A DNA stretch of 64,000 bases from Paenirhodobacter hankyongi (lineage in GTDB: Bacteria > Pseudomonadota > Alphaproteobacteria > Rhodobacterales > Rhodobacteraceae): NCBI RefSeq assembly GCF_003664585.1, contig NZ_RCHI01000010.1, positions 1 to 64,000 of the forward strand. The letters are read 5' to 3'. The translations under genes were made by a program, and so were the position numbers. The notes below the pieces were generated by a model that worked only from the letters and a program-made list of their open reading frames with translations, was not told the origin of the DNA and did not search any database. Below, piece after piece: positions 46,809 through 54,417 of this stretch (position 1 is the first letter of the stretch; every line of letters starts with the position of its first letter).

Positions 46809-47456
46809 TCATTGCGCGAGGTGGCGCAGCCCCTGGGTCACGTCGGTGCGCACCGCAAGGCGCAGCCCCGGCTCGTCGCCCGCCCGCAGCGCGGCGAGGA
46901 TCAGCCGGTGATGGCGCGGCGGCTCGTTGCGCTGCATCCGGCCATAGAGCGCGCGCATGGTCGGGCCGAGCTGCAGCCAGACGGTCTCGATCACCGCCAG
47001 CATCGCCGGCGCCTGCGCGCGCAGGTAAAGGGTGCGGTGGAACTCGAGATTGGTGCGGATGTAGCCCACGGCGTCATGCTTGGCGACCGCCTCGGCATTC
47101 GCGGTGTTGATCGCACCAAGCCGGTCGATCAGCGCAAGGTGGGCCCGCGGCAGGGCGCGCGAGGCCAGCTCCGGCTCGATCAGGGCGCGCAGCGCGGCAA
47201 GCTCCTCGATCCGCTCGTTCGAGAGCTCGGGCGTCGTCACCCGGCCCGACGAGGACAGCATCAGCGCGCCTTCGGCAATCAGCCGGCGCAGCGCTTCGCG
47301 CACCGGGGTCATCGAGACGTCGAATTGCTTGGCCAGCCCGCGCAGGGTCAATGCCTGGCCGGGGGCCAGTTCGCCATGCATGATCTGCAGCCGCAGCGTG
47401 CGATAGATCCGGTCATGCGCGGCGGTCTCGATCGGGCGGGTGGTGATCGTGGTCAT
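46809..47456 (-). CDS. GntR-family regulator, FCD type; candidate TCA-cycle regulator
   Basis: A 215-residue regulator. Winged-helix: HDRIYRTLRLQIMHGELAPG, then LTLRGLAKQFDVSMTPVREALRRL (split as LRGLAKQFDVSMTPVREAL). The FCD domain has ALRALIEPELASRAL, with metal-binding-type residues in NLEFHRTLYLRA and EPPRHHRLILAAL. Ligand unknown. The ATG at 47456 has no Shine-Dalgarno sequence; CCCC precedes it, so the mRNA may be leaderless. A GTGATCAC palindrome sits 10-17 bp before the start, identical to paired sites upstream of sdhC and sucC, which makes this the prime candidate to bind them. Confidence 0.88.
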   Translation of the reverse strand: MTTITTRPIETAAHDRIYRTLRLQIMHGELAPGQALTLRGLAKQFDVSMTPVREALRRLIAEGALMLSSSGRVTTPELSNERIEELAALRALIEPELASRALPRAHLALIDRLGAINTANAEAVAKHDAVGYIRTNLEFHRTLYLRAQAPAMLAVIETVWLQLGPTMRALYGRMQRNEPPRHHRLILAALRAGDEPGLRLAVRTDVTQGLRHLAQ

Positions 47457-47465
47457 GGGGCGTAT

Positions 47466-47473
47466 GTGATCAC
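47466..47473. promoter_or_regulatory. GTGATCAC operator upstream of the GntR/FCD gene
   Basis: Single exact copy, flanked by T and G (TGTGATCACG), 10 bp from the start codon. A partial match GTGATCGT lies inside the coding region at 47443-47450. It is likely an autoregulatory site. Confidence 0.7.
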
Positions 47474-47501
47474 GAATCCGCCCGGCGTCAATGCCGCGCC
47501 G

Positions 47502-48200
47502 TCAGTCGCGGAAGCGGATCGACTGCAACGCGCCGCCCTCGCGCTTCAGCCAGGCGCGGTGCGGGGCGTAATCGGGCATCAGCCGCGCCACCTCGGCCCA
47601 GAAGGCGGGCGAGTGGTTCATCTGCGCCAGATGCGCGACCTCATGCGCCGCGACATAGTCGAGCACCGCCGGCGGCGCCATGATCAGCCGCCAGGAATAG
47701 GAGAGCGACCCATCCGCCGCGCAGGAGCCCCAGCGCGAGCGTGTGTCGCGCAGGGTGATGCGGCGGAAGGGACGGCCCAGCACCTCGGCATGGCGCTCTG
47801 TCGCGGCCTGCAGGCGCAGCCGGGCGCAATGGCGCAGGAAGGTCTCGAGCCGCGTCGCCAGCCGGTCCTCGCCCGGCGGCACGATCAGCCGCCCGGGTTC
47901 GAGCCGCGGCGCGCGCACCGTCCCCGCCTCGATCCGCCGCTCCTCGCCCTCGACCGGCAGGGTGGCACCAAAGGCCGGGCGGCGCAGCGCCGGCATCGCG
48001 GCCAGCGTGCGGCGCAGCCACTCGCCATGGCCCTGCGCGAAGGCGAGCGCCTCGGCGAGCGGCGCGCGGGTCGGCAGGGTCAGCACCACCTGCCCATCGA
48101 GTCGCGACACCCGCAGGCTGAACCGCCGCGCCCGGGCCGAGCGGCGCAGCGTGACGGCGACGCCGGGCAGGTCAGGCAGGGTGAATCGGCTTGAATCCAT
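47502..48200 (-). CDS. YgjP-like zinc metalloprotease (SprT/M48-like)
   Basis: A 232-residue protein of the YgjP (DUF45) family. The zinc motif is AAHEVAHLAQMNHSPAFW (His-Glu-X2-His plus downstream His, near residue 185), preceded by TLRDTRSRWGSCAADGSLSY, split as RSRWGSCAADGSLSYSWRL. The N-terminal part has the usual basic beta-strands (VTLRRSARARRFSLRV). No signal peptide is visible. The cellular substrate is unknown. Confidence 0.9.
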   Translation of the reverse strand: MDSSRFTLPDLPGVAVTLRRSARARRFSLRVSRLDGQVVLTLPTRAPLAEALAFAQGHGEWLRRTLAAMPALRRPAFGATLPVEGEERRIEAGTVRAPRLEPGRLIVPPGEDRLATRLETFLRHCARLRLQAATERHAEVLGRPFRRITLRDTRSRWGSCAADGSLSYSWRLIMAPPAVLDYVAAHEVAHLAQMNHSPAFWAEVARLMPDYAPHRAWLKREGGALQSIRFRD

Positions 48201-48340
48201 CGGTCATCCGGGGCTTCGGGGCAGTTCACGGCGAGCGATCGCCCCCGCGGCGCAGAAAGCGCGGAAAAGGCTTTGACACCCCCCCGCATGTATGGCAGTT
48301 GGCTGCGACTCTGTGCGAAAGAGCTTGCCAGGAGACTTCC

Positions 48341-48670
48341 ATGCCGAAAGAGGAATGGGGCGTCAAGCGCCTCTGCCCGCATTGCGCGAGCCGCTTTTAC
48401 GACCTGCAAAAAGATCCGATGACCTGCCCGGTCTGCGGAAACAGCTTCTCGAGCGAAAGCCTGACCTCGAGCGGCCGCGGCCGCGTTCTGGTCGCCGACA
48501 AGGCCTCGCCGCGCGAACATGATCTCGAGGTCGACGATCTGCCCGACGAGGATCTGGACGAAGACGCGAGCGACGTCGATCTCGACGACGATCTGCTCGA
48601 GGACGACGAGGACGACAACGTCTCGCTCGACGATATCGCCGACGTCGGCAGCAGCGACGAAGAGAACTGA
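48341..48670 (+). CDS. FYDLN-acid protein (TIGR02300 family)
   Basis: A 109-residue protein. The N-terminal 40 residues hold two Cys pairs of a zinc ribbon (LCPHCASRFYDL; TCPVCGNSF), including the family's FYDL signature. From about residue 60 the chain is almost entirely Asp, Glu and small residues (an acidic, probably disordered tail). Known mainly in alphaproteobacteria; function unknown. CAGGAGA precedes the ATG, and a terminator follows. Confidence 0.9.
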   Translation: MPKEEWGVKRLCPHCASRFYDLQKDPMTCPVCGNSFSSESLTSSGRGRVLVADKASPREHDLEVDDLPDEDLDEDASDVDLDDDLLEDDEDDNVSLDDIADVGSSDEEN

Positions 48671-48694
48671 TCCCTCCCCTTGTGGAGCGGAGGC

Positions 48695-48720
48695 AGGGCG
48701 CGGGCATCCCGCGCCCTTTT
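48695..48720 (+). terminator. Terminator of the FYDLN gene
   Basis: AGGGCGCGGG-CAT-CCCGCGCCCTTTT hairpin, 25 bp after the stop codon. Confidence 0.85.
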
Positions 48721-48758
48721 GCTTTGCGCGCCCTCCCCCGCCGGGTCTGCCGGGCATG

Positions 48759-48789
48759 AAAAAGCCCCGGGCGCGGGCGCGACCGGGGC
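48759..48789 (-). terminator. Terminator of the ABC importer operon
   Basis: On the minus strand: GCCCCGG, a GC-rich loop, then CCGGGGC followed by TTTTTC, 24 bp after the permease stop. Confidence 0.8.
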
Positions 48790-48812
48790 AGTGGGGGAAG
48801 AGGGGTGTGGGC

Positions 48813-49820
48813 TCAGCCCTTCACGATCAGCCGATAGCGCAGCTGGTCGAAGATCACCGCGAGGATCAGCAAGAGCCCGATCAGCACCATCTGCATGTAG
48901 GAGCTGATCTGCGCGAGGTTCATGCCGTTCTGCACCAGGATGATGAAGAAGGCGCCGAGGACGACGTTCTCGACCCGGCCGATGCCCCCGCGCAGCGACA
49001 CGCCGGCGATGACGCAGGCGGCGATCGATTCCATCGCGATGGTGCCGCCGAGGTTCGCCTCGCCGCTTTCGACGCGGGCGGTCAGCAGCAGCCCGGTCAG
49101 CGCCGCGATCAGCGCGCACAGGCCATAGACGAGGATCAGCACGCCGCGGGTGTTGATCGCCGACAGATGCGCCGCCTTGATGTTGCCGCCGACCGCATAG
49201 ACGCGGGCGCCGGCCCGGGTGCGCGCCATGAAGAGCCACATCGCGGCAATCGCGACGAGCGCGATCGCCACCGGCACCGGCAGCCCCAGCACCTTGCCGA
49301 AGCCGAAGGTGTCGCCGAAGGCGAAGGGCAGGCCCGAGACCGGCACGCCGCCGGTCAGGAACAGCGCAAAACCGGTGCCGACCGAGGACACGCCGAGCGT
49401 CATGATGAAGGGCGAGACGTCGAAAAGGGCAACGCCGATGCCGTTGATCGCGCCGACGACCAGCGCCACGGCAAAGCCAGCGAGCGCGCCAAGCGCGATC
49501 ACCAGCCAGACCGCATCGGGGAAGACCGGCGCCAGCGCCGTCATCACCAGTGCCGAAACGACCGAGGAGAGCGCGATCACCGTGCCCACCGACAGGTCGA
49601 AGCCGCCCGAGATCAGCACCAGCATCTGCCCGAGCGAGACGAGCACCAGATAGACCGACTGCCGCGCGACGTTCATCAGGTTCTGCGGCGTCAGGAAGTT
49701 CGGCGACAGCACGGCGAAGATCACCATCGCCGCGATCAGGAAGAACGGCAGCACGCCGAGTTTGACGAAGATGCGCAGCGGCAGGGCCAGCAGTCCGCGC
49801 GCGGGATGGGCCTGCGTCAT
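48813..49820 (-). CDS. ABC importer permease, RbsC type
   Basis: A 335-residue inner-membrane permease with about ten hydrophobic helices. Family markers are SLGQMLVLISGGFDLSVG (residues about 62-79), which begins the conserved RbsC region, VGAINGIGVALFDVSPFIMTLG split as GAINGIGVALF and SPFIMTLG, and AGVSLRGGIGRVENVVLGAF in the late loop. It pairs with the ATPase encoded upstream (ATGA overlap at 49817-49820) and a TorT-like binding protein. It is the last gene of the eight-gene operon. Confidence 0.93.
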   Translation of the reverse strand: MTQAHPARGLLALPLRIFVKLGVLPFFLIAAMVIFAVLSPNFLTPQNLMNVARQSVYLVLVSLGQMLVLISGGFDLSVGTVIALSSVVSALVMTALAPVFPDAVWLVIALGALAGFAVALVVGAINGIGVALFDVSPFIMTLGVSSVGTGFALFLTGGVPVSGLPFAFGDTFGFGKVLGLPVPVAIALVAIAAMWLFMARTRAGARVYAVGGNIKAAHLSAINTRGVLILVYGLCALIAALTGLLLTARVESGEANLGGTIAMESIAACVIAGVSLRGGIGRVENVVLGAFFIILVQNGMNLAQISSYMQMVLIGLLLILAVIFDQLRYRLIVKG

Positions 49821-51343
49821 GCGAGGTCTCCTTGCAGTTCGGGGGCAACGGTTGCGGCGCCGGGATCGGCACCGTCGAAGAAATGGCGCAAGATCGCGTC
49901 CTCGCTCAGCTCTTCACGTTCGAGCCGGGCGGTGATGCGGCCATTCGCCAGAACGAGCGCGCGATGCGCGAGGTTCATCACCTCGGGCAGGTCGGAGGAG
50001 ATCACCACCACCGCCTTGCCGGCCTCGGCGAGTTCCGCAATCAGCCGGTAGAGCGCGGCGCGGGTGCCCATGTCGACACCGACGGTGGGCTCGTCGAAGA
50101 TGTACAGATCGGCGTCATGGCCGAAGGCCTTGCCGAACAGAACCTTCTGCTGGTTCCCGCCCGAAAGCTTGGCGACGGTGCGGGGGCGATAGGCCTCGGG
50201 CAGCTCGACATGGCCGAAGATCTGCGCGGCGCGGCGACGCAGGGCGGCAAGGCTCAGCACCGGGCCGCCGTCCAGCATCAGGTCCATGCGCAGGTTGCCA
50301 AAGGGGGTTTCCGCCAGGATCAGCCCCTCGTGCTTGCGGTCGGGCGACAGATACCACGCGCCCGCCTTCACCACCCGCCGGGTGGGGGCACGGGTGATGT
50401 CCTGCCCCTTGAAGCGCACCTTGCCCGCAAGCGTCGGCGCAAGCCCCATCACCGCACGGAAGAGACGCGACTTGCCGGAGCCGACGAGCCCCGCCACGCC
50501 CAGCACCTCGCCACGGCGCAGGGTGAAGGAGGCGTCGAAGACGCCCGGGGCGGCAAGCCCCTCGACCTCCAGCACCACCGCGCCGGGAGTGCGGGCGATC
50601 TCGGGATAGATGTCGCGGATCTCGCGCCCGGCCATCATGTCGACCAGCGCCTCTTCGCTCATCTCGGCCATCGGCGCGGTGCCGATCTTGGCGCCGTCAC
50701 GCAGCACGGTGACGCGCTCGGCGATGCGTTCGAACTCGTGCACGCGGTGCGAGATGTAGACGATGCCCACGCCCTCGGCCTTCAGCCGTTTCACCACGTC
50801 GAACAGCTGGTCGACCTCGCGATCGGTCAGCGAGGCGGTGGGTTCGTCGAGGATCAGCACCGACAGCGCACCCTGCATCGCCTTGGCGATCTCGACCATC
50901 TGCTGTTGCGCCCGCGACAGCCGCGCGACGGTGGCGCCCGGGTCGATCGCGAAGCCGAGTTCGGCCAGCGTGGCGGCGGCGCGGCGGCGCATCTCGCCCG
51001 GCGCCAGGAAGGGGCCGGGCCCCGGTTCGTGGCCCAGGAACATGTTCTGCGCCACGGTCATCGTCGGGATCAGCGAGAATTCCTGAAACACGGTGTAGAT
51101 GCCCTGCGCCTGCGCATCGGCGACCGAGGCAAAGCGCACCGGCACGCCGCGCACGCGGATCTCGCCCTCGGTCGGCGTGTTCGCACCGGCGAGCAGGGAG
51201 ATCATCGTCGACTTGCCCGCGCCATTCTCGCCGAAGAGCACGTGCACCTCGCCGGGCAGCAGGGTGAAATCGACCGCGTTGAGGGCGAGAACGCCGGGAT
51301 AGGCCTTGGTCAGGCCCCGGGTCTCGAGAAGGGGAGAGGTCAT
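49817..51343 (-). CDS. ABC importer ATPase with two cassettes, RbsA type
   Basis: A 508-residue ATPase with duplicated domains. The first has Walker A GENGAGKST (about residues 38-46), the signature LSRAQQQMVEIAKA and LILDEPTASLTDREV. The second has GLVGSGKSRLFRAV and LSGGNQQKVLFGKAF with FDEPTVGVDMGT. As in sugar-type importers, the second cassette's P-loop deviates from consensus. The ATG at 51343 is preferred over a TTG six bases upstream because GGAG then has an 8-nt spacer. Confidence 0.93.
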   Translation of the reverse strand: MTSPLLETRGLTKAYPGVLALNAVDFTLLPGEVHVLFGENGAGKSTMISLLAGANTPTEGEIRVRGVPVRFASVADAQAQGIYTVFQEFSLIPTMTVAQNMFLGHEPGPGPFLAPGEMRRRAAATLAELGFAIDPGATVARLSRAQQQMVEIAKAMQGALSVLILDEPTASLTDREVDQLFDVVKRLKAEGVGIVYISHRVHEFERIAERVTVLRDGAKIGTAPMAEMSEEALVDMMAGREIRDIYPEIARTPGAVVLEVEGLAAPGVFDASFTLRRGEVLGVAGLVGSGKSRLFRAVMGLAPTLAGKVRFKGQDITRAPTRRVVKAGAWYLSPDRKHEGLILAETPFGNLRMDLMLDGGPVLSLAALRRRAAQIFGHVELPEAYRPRTVAKLSGGNQQKVLFGKAFGHDADLYIFDEPTVGVDMGTRAALYRLIAELAEAGKAVVVISSDLPEVMNLAHRALVLANGRITARLEREELSEDAILRHFFDGADPGAATVAPELQGDLA

Positions 51344-51364
51344 CGGCAACGCTCCGGTTGGAAA

Positions 51365-51390
51365 GGCGCCCCGGCACGGGCCGGGACGCC
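51365..51390 (-). other. Intercistronic hairpin between binding protein and ATPase genes
   Basis: Inverted repeat GGCGCCCCGG / CCGGGACGCC (one mismatch) just after the binding-protein stop, with no T-tract. Such hairpins often stabilise the upstream mRNA so that the binding protein is made in excess over the ATPase and permease. Confidence 0.5.
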
Positions 51391-51398
51391 GTGGGAGA

Positions 51399-52466
51399 TC
51401 AGTTGACCGAGAACACGGGCTGGAAGCCCTCGGGCGGCAGAACCGCCTCGCGCGGGGTGTTGGCCAGGTTGTCCTTGGTGATGACGAAGATCTTCGGGCC
51501 GACGTGCTTGACGTAGGGCTTGCCCTCGAGGATGCGCACCGCCTGGTCGACCGCGATGCGGCCCTGGATGACCATCGAATCCGCCGGCGCCGCCTCGATG
51601 AAGCCGCGCTGGATGCCCGAATAGACGCCCGGCGTCAGGTAGAAGGACAGCAGCCCGACCTTGTCGGTCAGCCCGCGCTCGCGCAGCAGGCCCTGCGCCG
51701 CCTCGGCGGTGACCGCGGTGCCGGCGATGTAGTTCACATCGGGGTTCGCCTGCAGCACGTCCTCGACCAGCTTCAGCTGCGCTTCCTTGCCGGTGTCGCC
51801 ATAGCGCGGCTCGAGCACCTTCACCGCCGAGCCCTTGACCGCTTCCATGAAGCCGGTGTTCGCCGCCTCGACCCAGCCGGCGCCGGCCGGGCCCGGGAAC
51901 CAGCCCACGGTGACCTCGGTGCTGCCCGCCGGGTGCTTCTCGGCCAGATACTTGCCGGTCTCGTGGCCCATGGTCCAGAACGAGACCAGCGACTTCGCCG
52001 AGATGTCGGGCGAGGACATGCCGTTCACCACGTCGATCACCGGCACGCCCTTGGCGGCGGCTTCCTTCACCACCGAGTTCAGCCCGTCATAGGAGATCGC
52101 GCCGATGATCACCGCCTGCGCGCCGCCGGCGACGCAATCCTCGATCTGGCTGATCTGCTTGGCAAGCTCGGTATAGCCGCCGGCCTCGACCACGTTCAGC
52201 TTCACGCCCTGACGCTTCGCCTCTTCGGTGACGCCATAGTCGACGCCGAGCCAGTAGGCGTCCTTCATGTGCGGGAAGGCGACGCAGATGTTCCAGGGCT
52301 TGTCGGCCTTCGGCAGCGCCTCGTAGCTGATCGGCGCGGAGGTGCCGTCGGTCGAGAAGGCGGGGGTCACCTCCTCGGCCGGATAGGGGAACCAGTCACC
52401 GGCGAAGGCCGGCACCGCAAGGGTCGTCGCGCCAAGCAGCGCAAGGGCAAGACGGGCATGTTTCAT
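51399..52466 (-). CDS. TorT-like periplasmic binding protein of an ABC importer
   Basis: A 355-residue exported protein with a Sec signal (cleavage near VPAFA before GDW). The fold is of the ribose-binding (Peripla_BP_4) type: NICVAFPHMKDAYWLGVDYG, AGGYTELAKQISQIEDCVAGG split as GGYTELAKQISQIEDC, GAQAVIIGAISYDGL and VIDVVNGMSSPD. It resembles TorT, the TMAO sensor-partner, but here it is encoded with an RbsA-type ATPase and RbsC-type permease, so it is a transport component. The ligand is unknown; neighbouring PxpABC genes suggest a lactam, amide or urea-like compound. Confidence 0.85.
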   Translation of the reverse strand: MKHARLALALLGATTLAVPAFAGDWFPYPAEEVTPAFSTDGTSAPISYEALPKADKPWNICVAFPHMKDAYWLGVDYGVTEEAKRQGVKLNVVEAGGYTELAKQISQIEDCVAGGAQAVIIGAISYDGLNSVVKEAAAKGVPVIDVVNGMSSPDISAKSLVSFWTMGHETGKYLAEKHPAGSTEVTVGWFPGPAGAGWVEAANTGFMEAVKGSAVKVLEPRYGDTGKEAQLKLVEDVLQANPDVNYIAGTAVTAEAAQGLLRERGLTDKVGLLSFYLTPGVYSGIQRGFIEAAPADSMVIQGRIAVDQAVRILEGKPYVKHVGPKIFVITKDNLANTPREAVLPPEGFQPVFSVN

Positions 52467-52573
52467 CGTTCAGAGACCTCTCTGTTTTTGTGGGATCGGT
52501 CGCGGTTGATCCGCGTTTCTTCGGGTAGTGTGGGTGAGTGGTGGTCGTGGTGGTGGCGGCGCGCCGCGGGCCC

Positions 52574-53542
52574 TCAGGCCAGCGCGGCACGCAGCTTTGC
52601 AAGACGGTCGCGGCGGGCGGCGCGGGCCGCGAGCGCCTCTTCCATCGTCACCTCGGTGAAGCGCACCTTGGTGTTCGGCTGCAGCTGTCCGATCAGGTCC
52701 ATGTCGGCCGAGATCACCGCGCCAAGGGTGAAGTAGCCGCCGCCCGAGACCGCGTCGCGGTGCAGAACGATCGGCTCCTGTCCGCCCGGCACCTGGATCG
52801 AGCCGTAGGAATAGCAGCCGTCGACGATGTTCGACGGGTCCGAGCCCGCGCCGAAGGGCTGTTCGCGGTCTACGAATTCCATCGGCGCACCGCCGCGGAA
52901 GCGATAGCCCATGCGGTCGGCCTCGGGCGCCACGACCCATTCGTCGGCGAAGAAGCGCGCCTGGCAGGCCGGCGTCAGCCGGTGCCAGTAGAGCCCGGTC
53001 AGCACCCGCAGCGAGACCGGCACCGAGACCGGGGCCAGCAGGCCGCGATCAAGGCTGCGCTCGGTCATCGTCGTGGCCTCGCCCACCGGCACCACGTCGC
53101 CCGCCGCGATGGCGCGGCCGTCGATGCCGCCAAGCGCGCCGATCGGATAGGTCGAACGGCTGCCAAGCGCGAGCGGCGTCGCGATGCCGCCGCCGAAGGC
53201 GATGTAGATCCGCGCGCCGGCCTTGAGGAAGCCGAAGCGCAGGGTCTGGCCGGCCTTCACCACGAAGGCACTCCAGCCCTCGCGCGGTTCGCCATCGACG
53301 AAGATCGGCATCTCGGCGCCGGTGACGGCCACCAGCGTGTCGGCGTCGAAGGTCAGCTCCGGCCCCATGAACACCGCCTCGAGCCCGGCCGCGCCCTCGT
53401 CATTGCCAACGAGCATGTTCGCCACGCGCAGCGCAAAGCGGTCCATCGCGCCGCCCTCGGGAATGCCGAGGTGGAAATAGCCCGGACGGCCAAGGTCCTG
53501 CACCGTCGTCGAGAGCCCGGGTTTGACGACCTTAAATGCCAT
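52574..53542 (-). CDS. pxpC: PxpC/KipA-type carboxyltransferase subunit
   Basis: A 322-residue protein of the KipA (AHS2) family, which corresponds to one half of the urea carboxylase carboxyltransferase domain. Features are VVKPGLSTTVQDLGRPGYFHLGI split as GLSTTVQDLGRPG, GIPEGGAMDRFALRVANMLVG split as GGAMDRFALRVANMLVGN, and GSRSTYPIGALGG. In E. coli PxpABC converts 5-oxoproline to glutamate using ATP. It overlaps pxpB by 11 nt. A 107-bp gap separates it from the binding-protein gene. Confidence 0.9.
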   Translation of the reverse strand: MAFKVVKPGLSTTVQDLGRPGYFHLGIPEGGAMDRFALRVANMLVGNDEGAAGLEAVFMGPELTFDADTLVAVTGAEMPIFVDGEPREGWSAFVVKAGQTLRFGFLKAGARIYIAFGGGIATPLALGSRSTYPIGALGGIDGRAIAAGDVVPVGEATTMTERSLDRGLLAPVSVPVSLRVLTGLYWHRLTPACQARFFADEWVVAPEADRMGYRFRGGAPMEFVDREQPFGAGSDPSNIVDGCYSYGSIQVPGGQEPIVLHRDAVSGGGYFTLGAVISADMDLIGQLQPNTKVRFTEVTMEEALAARAARRDRLAKLRAALA

Positions 53543-54407
53543 TGAGGGCCTCCATCAGGTTCGCGTTGGTGCCGGCGATGTCGGCGTTGAAGGCGTCGAG
53601 ATCGAAGGTGACGGGGGCGATGCGCGGCGTGTAGGTGCCGGCGGCCACCGCGGCCTCGATCCGCTCGTATTCGGCGCGGTCGACGGGCTTCCATTTCACG
53701 ATGTCGCCCGGACGGAAGAAGACCATGAAGTCCTTCAGGTAGGACACCGTCTGCGTCGGGTCGTAGATCGGCATCGGAGTGATGCCGAAGAGCTGATAGC
53801 CGCCCGCGCCGCGCACCGAATAGATGCAGGCAAAGCAGCCGCCGATGCCGACCGAGAGCTTCGGCGTGTCGGTGCGCGGGCGCAGGTATTTCGGCACCTG
53901 GATCTGCTTTTCGCGCTCGACGAGCTGATAGAGGAAGGGCAGGCCCGCGACGAAGCCGACCATCGACACGAACCAGGGCTGCGAGTGGAAGGCCTCGAGG
54001 AAGGCCTCGACGCTGTCATAGCCGTTGATCCGCGCCGCATAGTCGAGATCCGATCCGGTCGGGTCCTGGTGCCGCTCGCGGAAGCGCATCAGCGTCTCGT
54101 GCGTCCAGGGGTCCTGGAAATAGACCGGGATCTCGATGATCCGGGTCTCGAGCCGCTTGTCCGAGACCTCGGCCTTGTGCTCGAGCTCCTTGATCCGCGC
54201 CATGATCTCCTCGGGGGCGATCACGTCGGGGTCGAAGCGCACCTCGAAGGAGGCGTTCGCCGGGCAGATCTCGGTCACGCCGGGGATCTCGGCCTCGGCC
54301 ACCGCATTGCGCAGCGAGAGCGCGATGAAGAAGGCCTCGAGCGACATCTCCTCGTCGATCTCGACATAGACGTGCTCGTCGCCGCCGAAGGAATACCTTG
54401 TCTTCAC
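53532..54407 (-). CDS. pxpB: PxpB/KipI-type carboxyltransferase subunit
   Basis: A 291-residue protein of the KipI (AHS1) family, the other half of the split carboxyltransferase. Typical segments are IPVYFQDPWTHETLMRF, FVAGLPFLYQL, PRTDTPKLSVGIGGCFACIY split as PRTDTPKLSVGIGG, and RGAGGYQLFGITPMPIYDP split as GAGGYQLFGITPMP. It is longer than E. coli PxpB (about 218) because of an N-terminal extension. The start ATG at 54407 follows AGGAGAG. It lies between the biotin carboxylase gene (10 bp) and pxpC. Confidence 0.9.
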   Translation of the reverse strand: MKTRYSFGGDEHVYVEIDEEMSLEAFFIALSLRNAVAEAEIPGVTEICPANASFEVRFDPDVIAPEEIMARIKELEHKAEVSDKRLETRIIEIPVYFQDPWTHETLMRFRERHQDPTGSDLDYAARINGYDSVEAFLEAFHSQPWFVSMVGFVAGLPFLYQLVEREKQIQVPKYLRPRTDTPKLSVGIGGCFACIYSVRGAGGYQLFGITPMPIYDPTQTVSYLKDFMVFFRPGDIVKWKPVDRAEYERIEAAVAAGTYTPRIAPVTFDLDAFNADIAGTNANLMEALNGI

Positions 54408-54417
54408 GGTCTCTCTC

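Noticed and set aside
48531-48667. Repetitive GAC/GAG/GAT tract as a DNA repeat
   Set aside because: It encodes the acidic tail of the FYDLN protein and has no regular unit.
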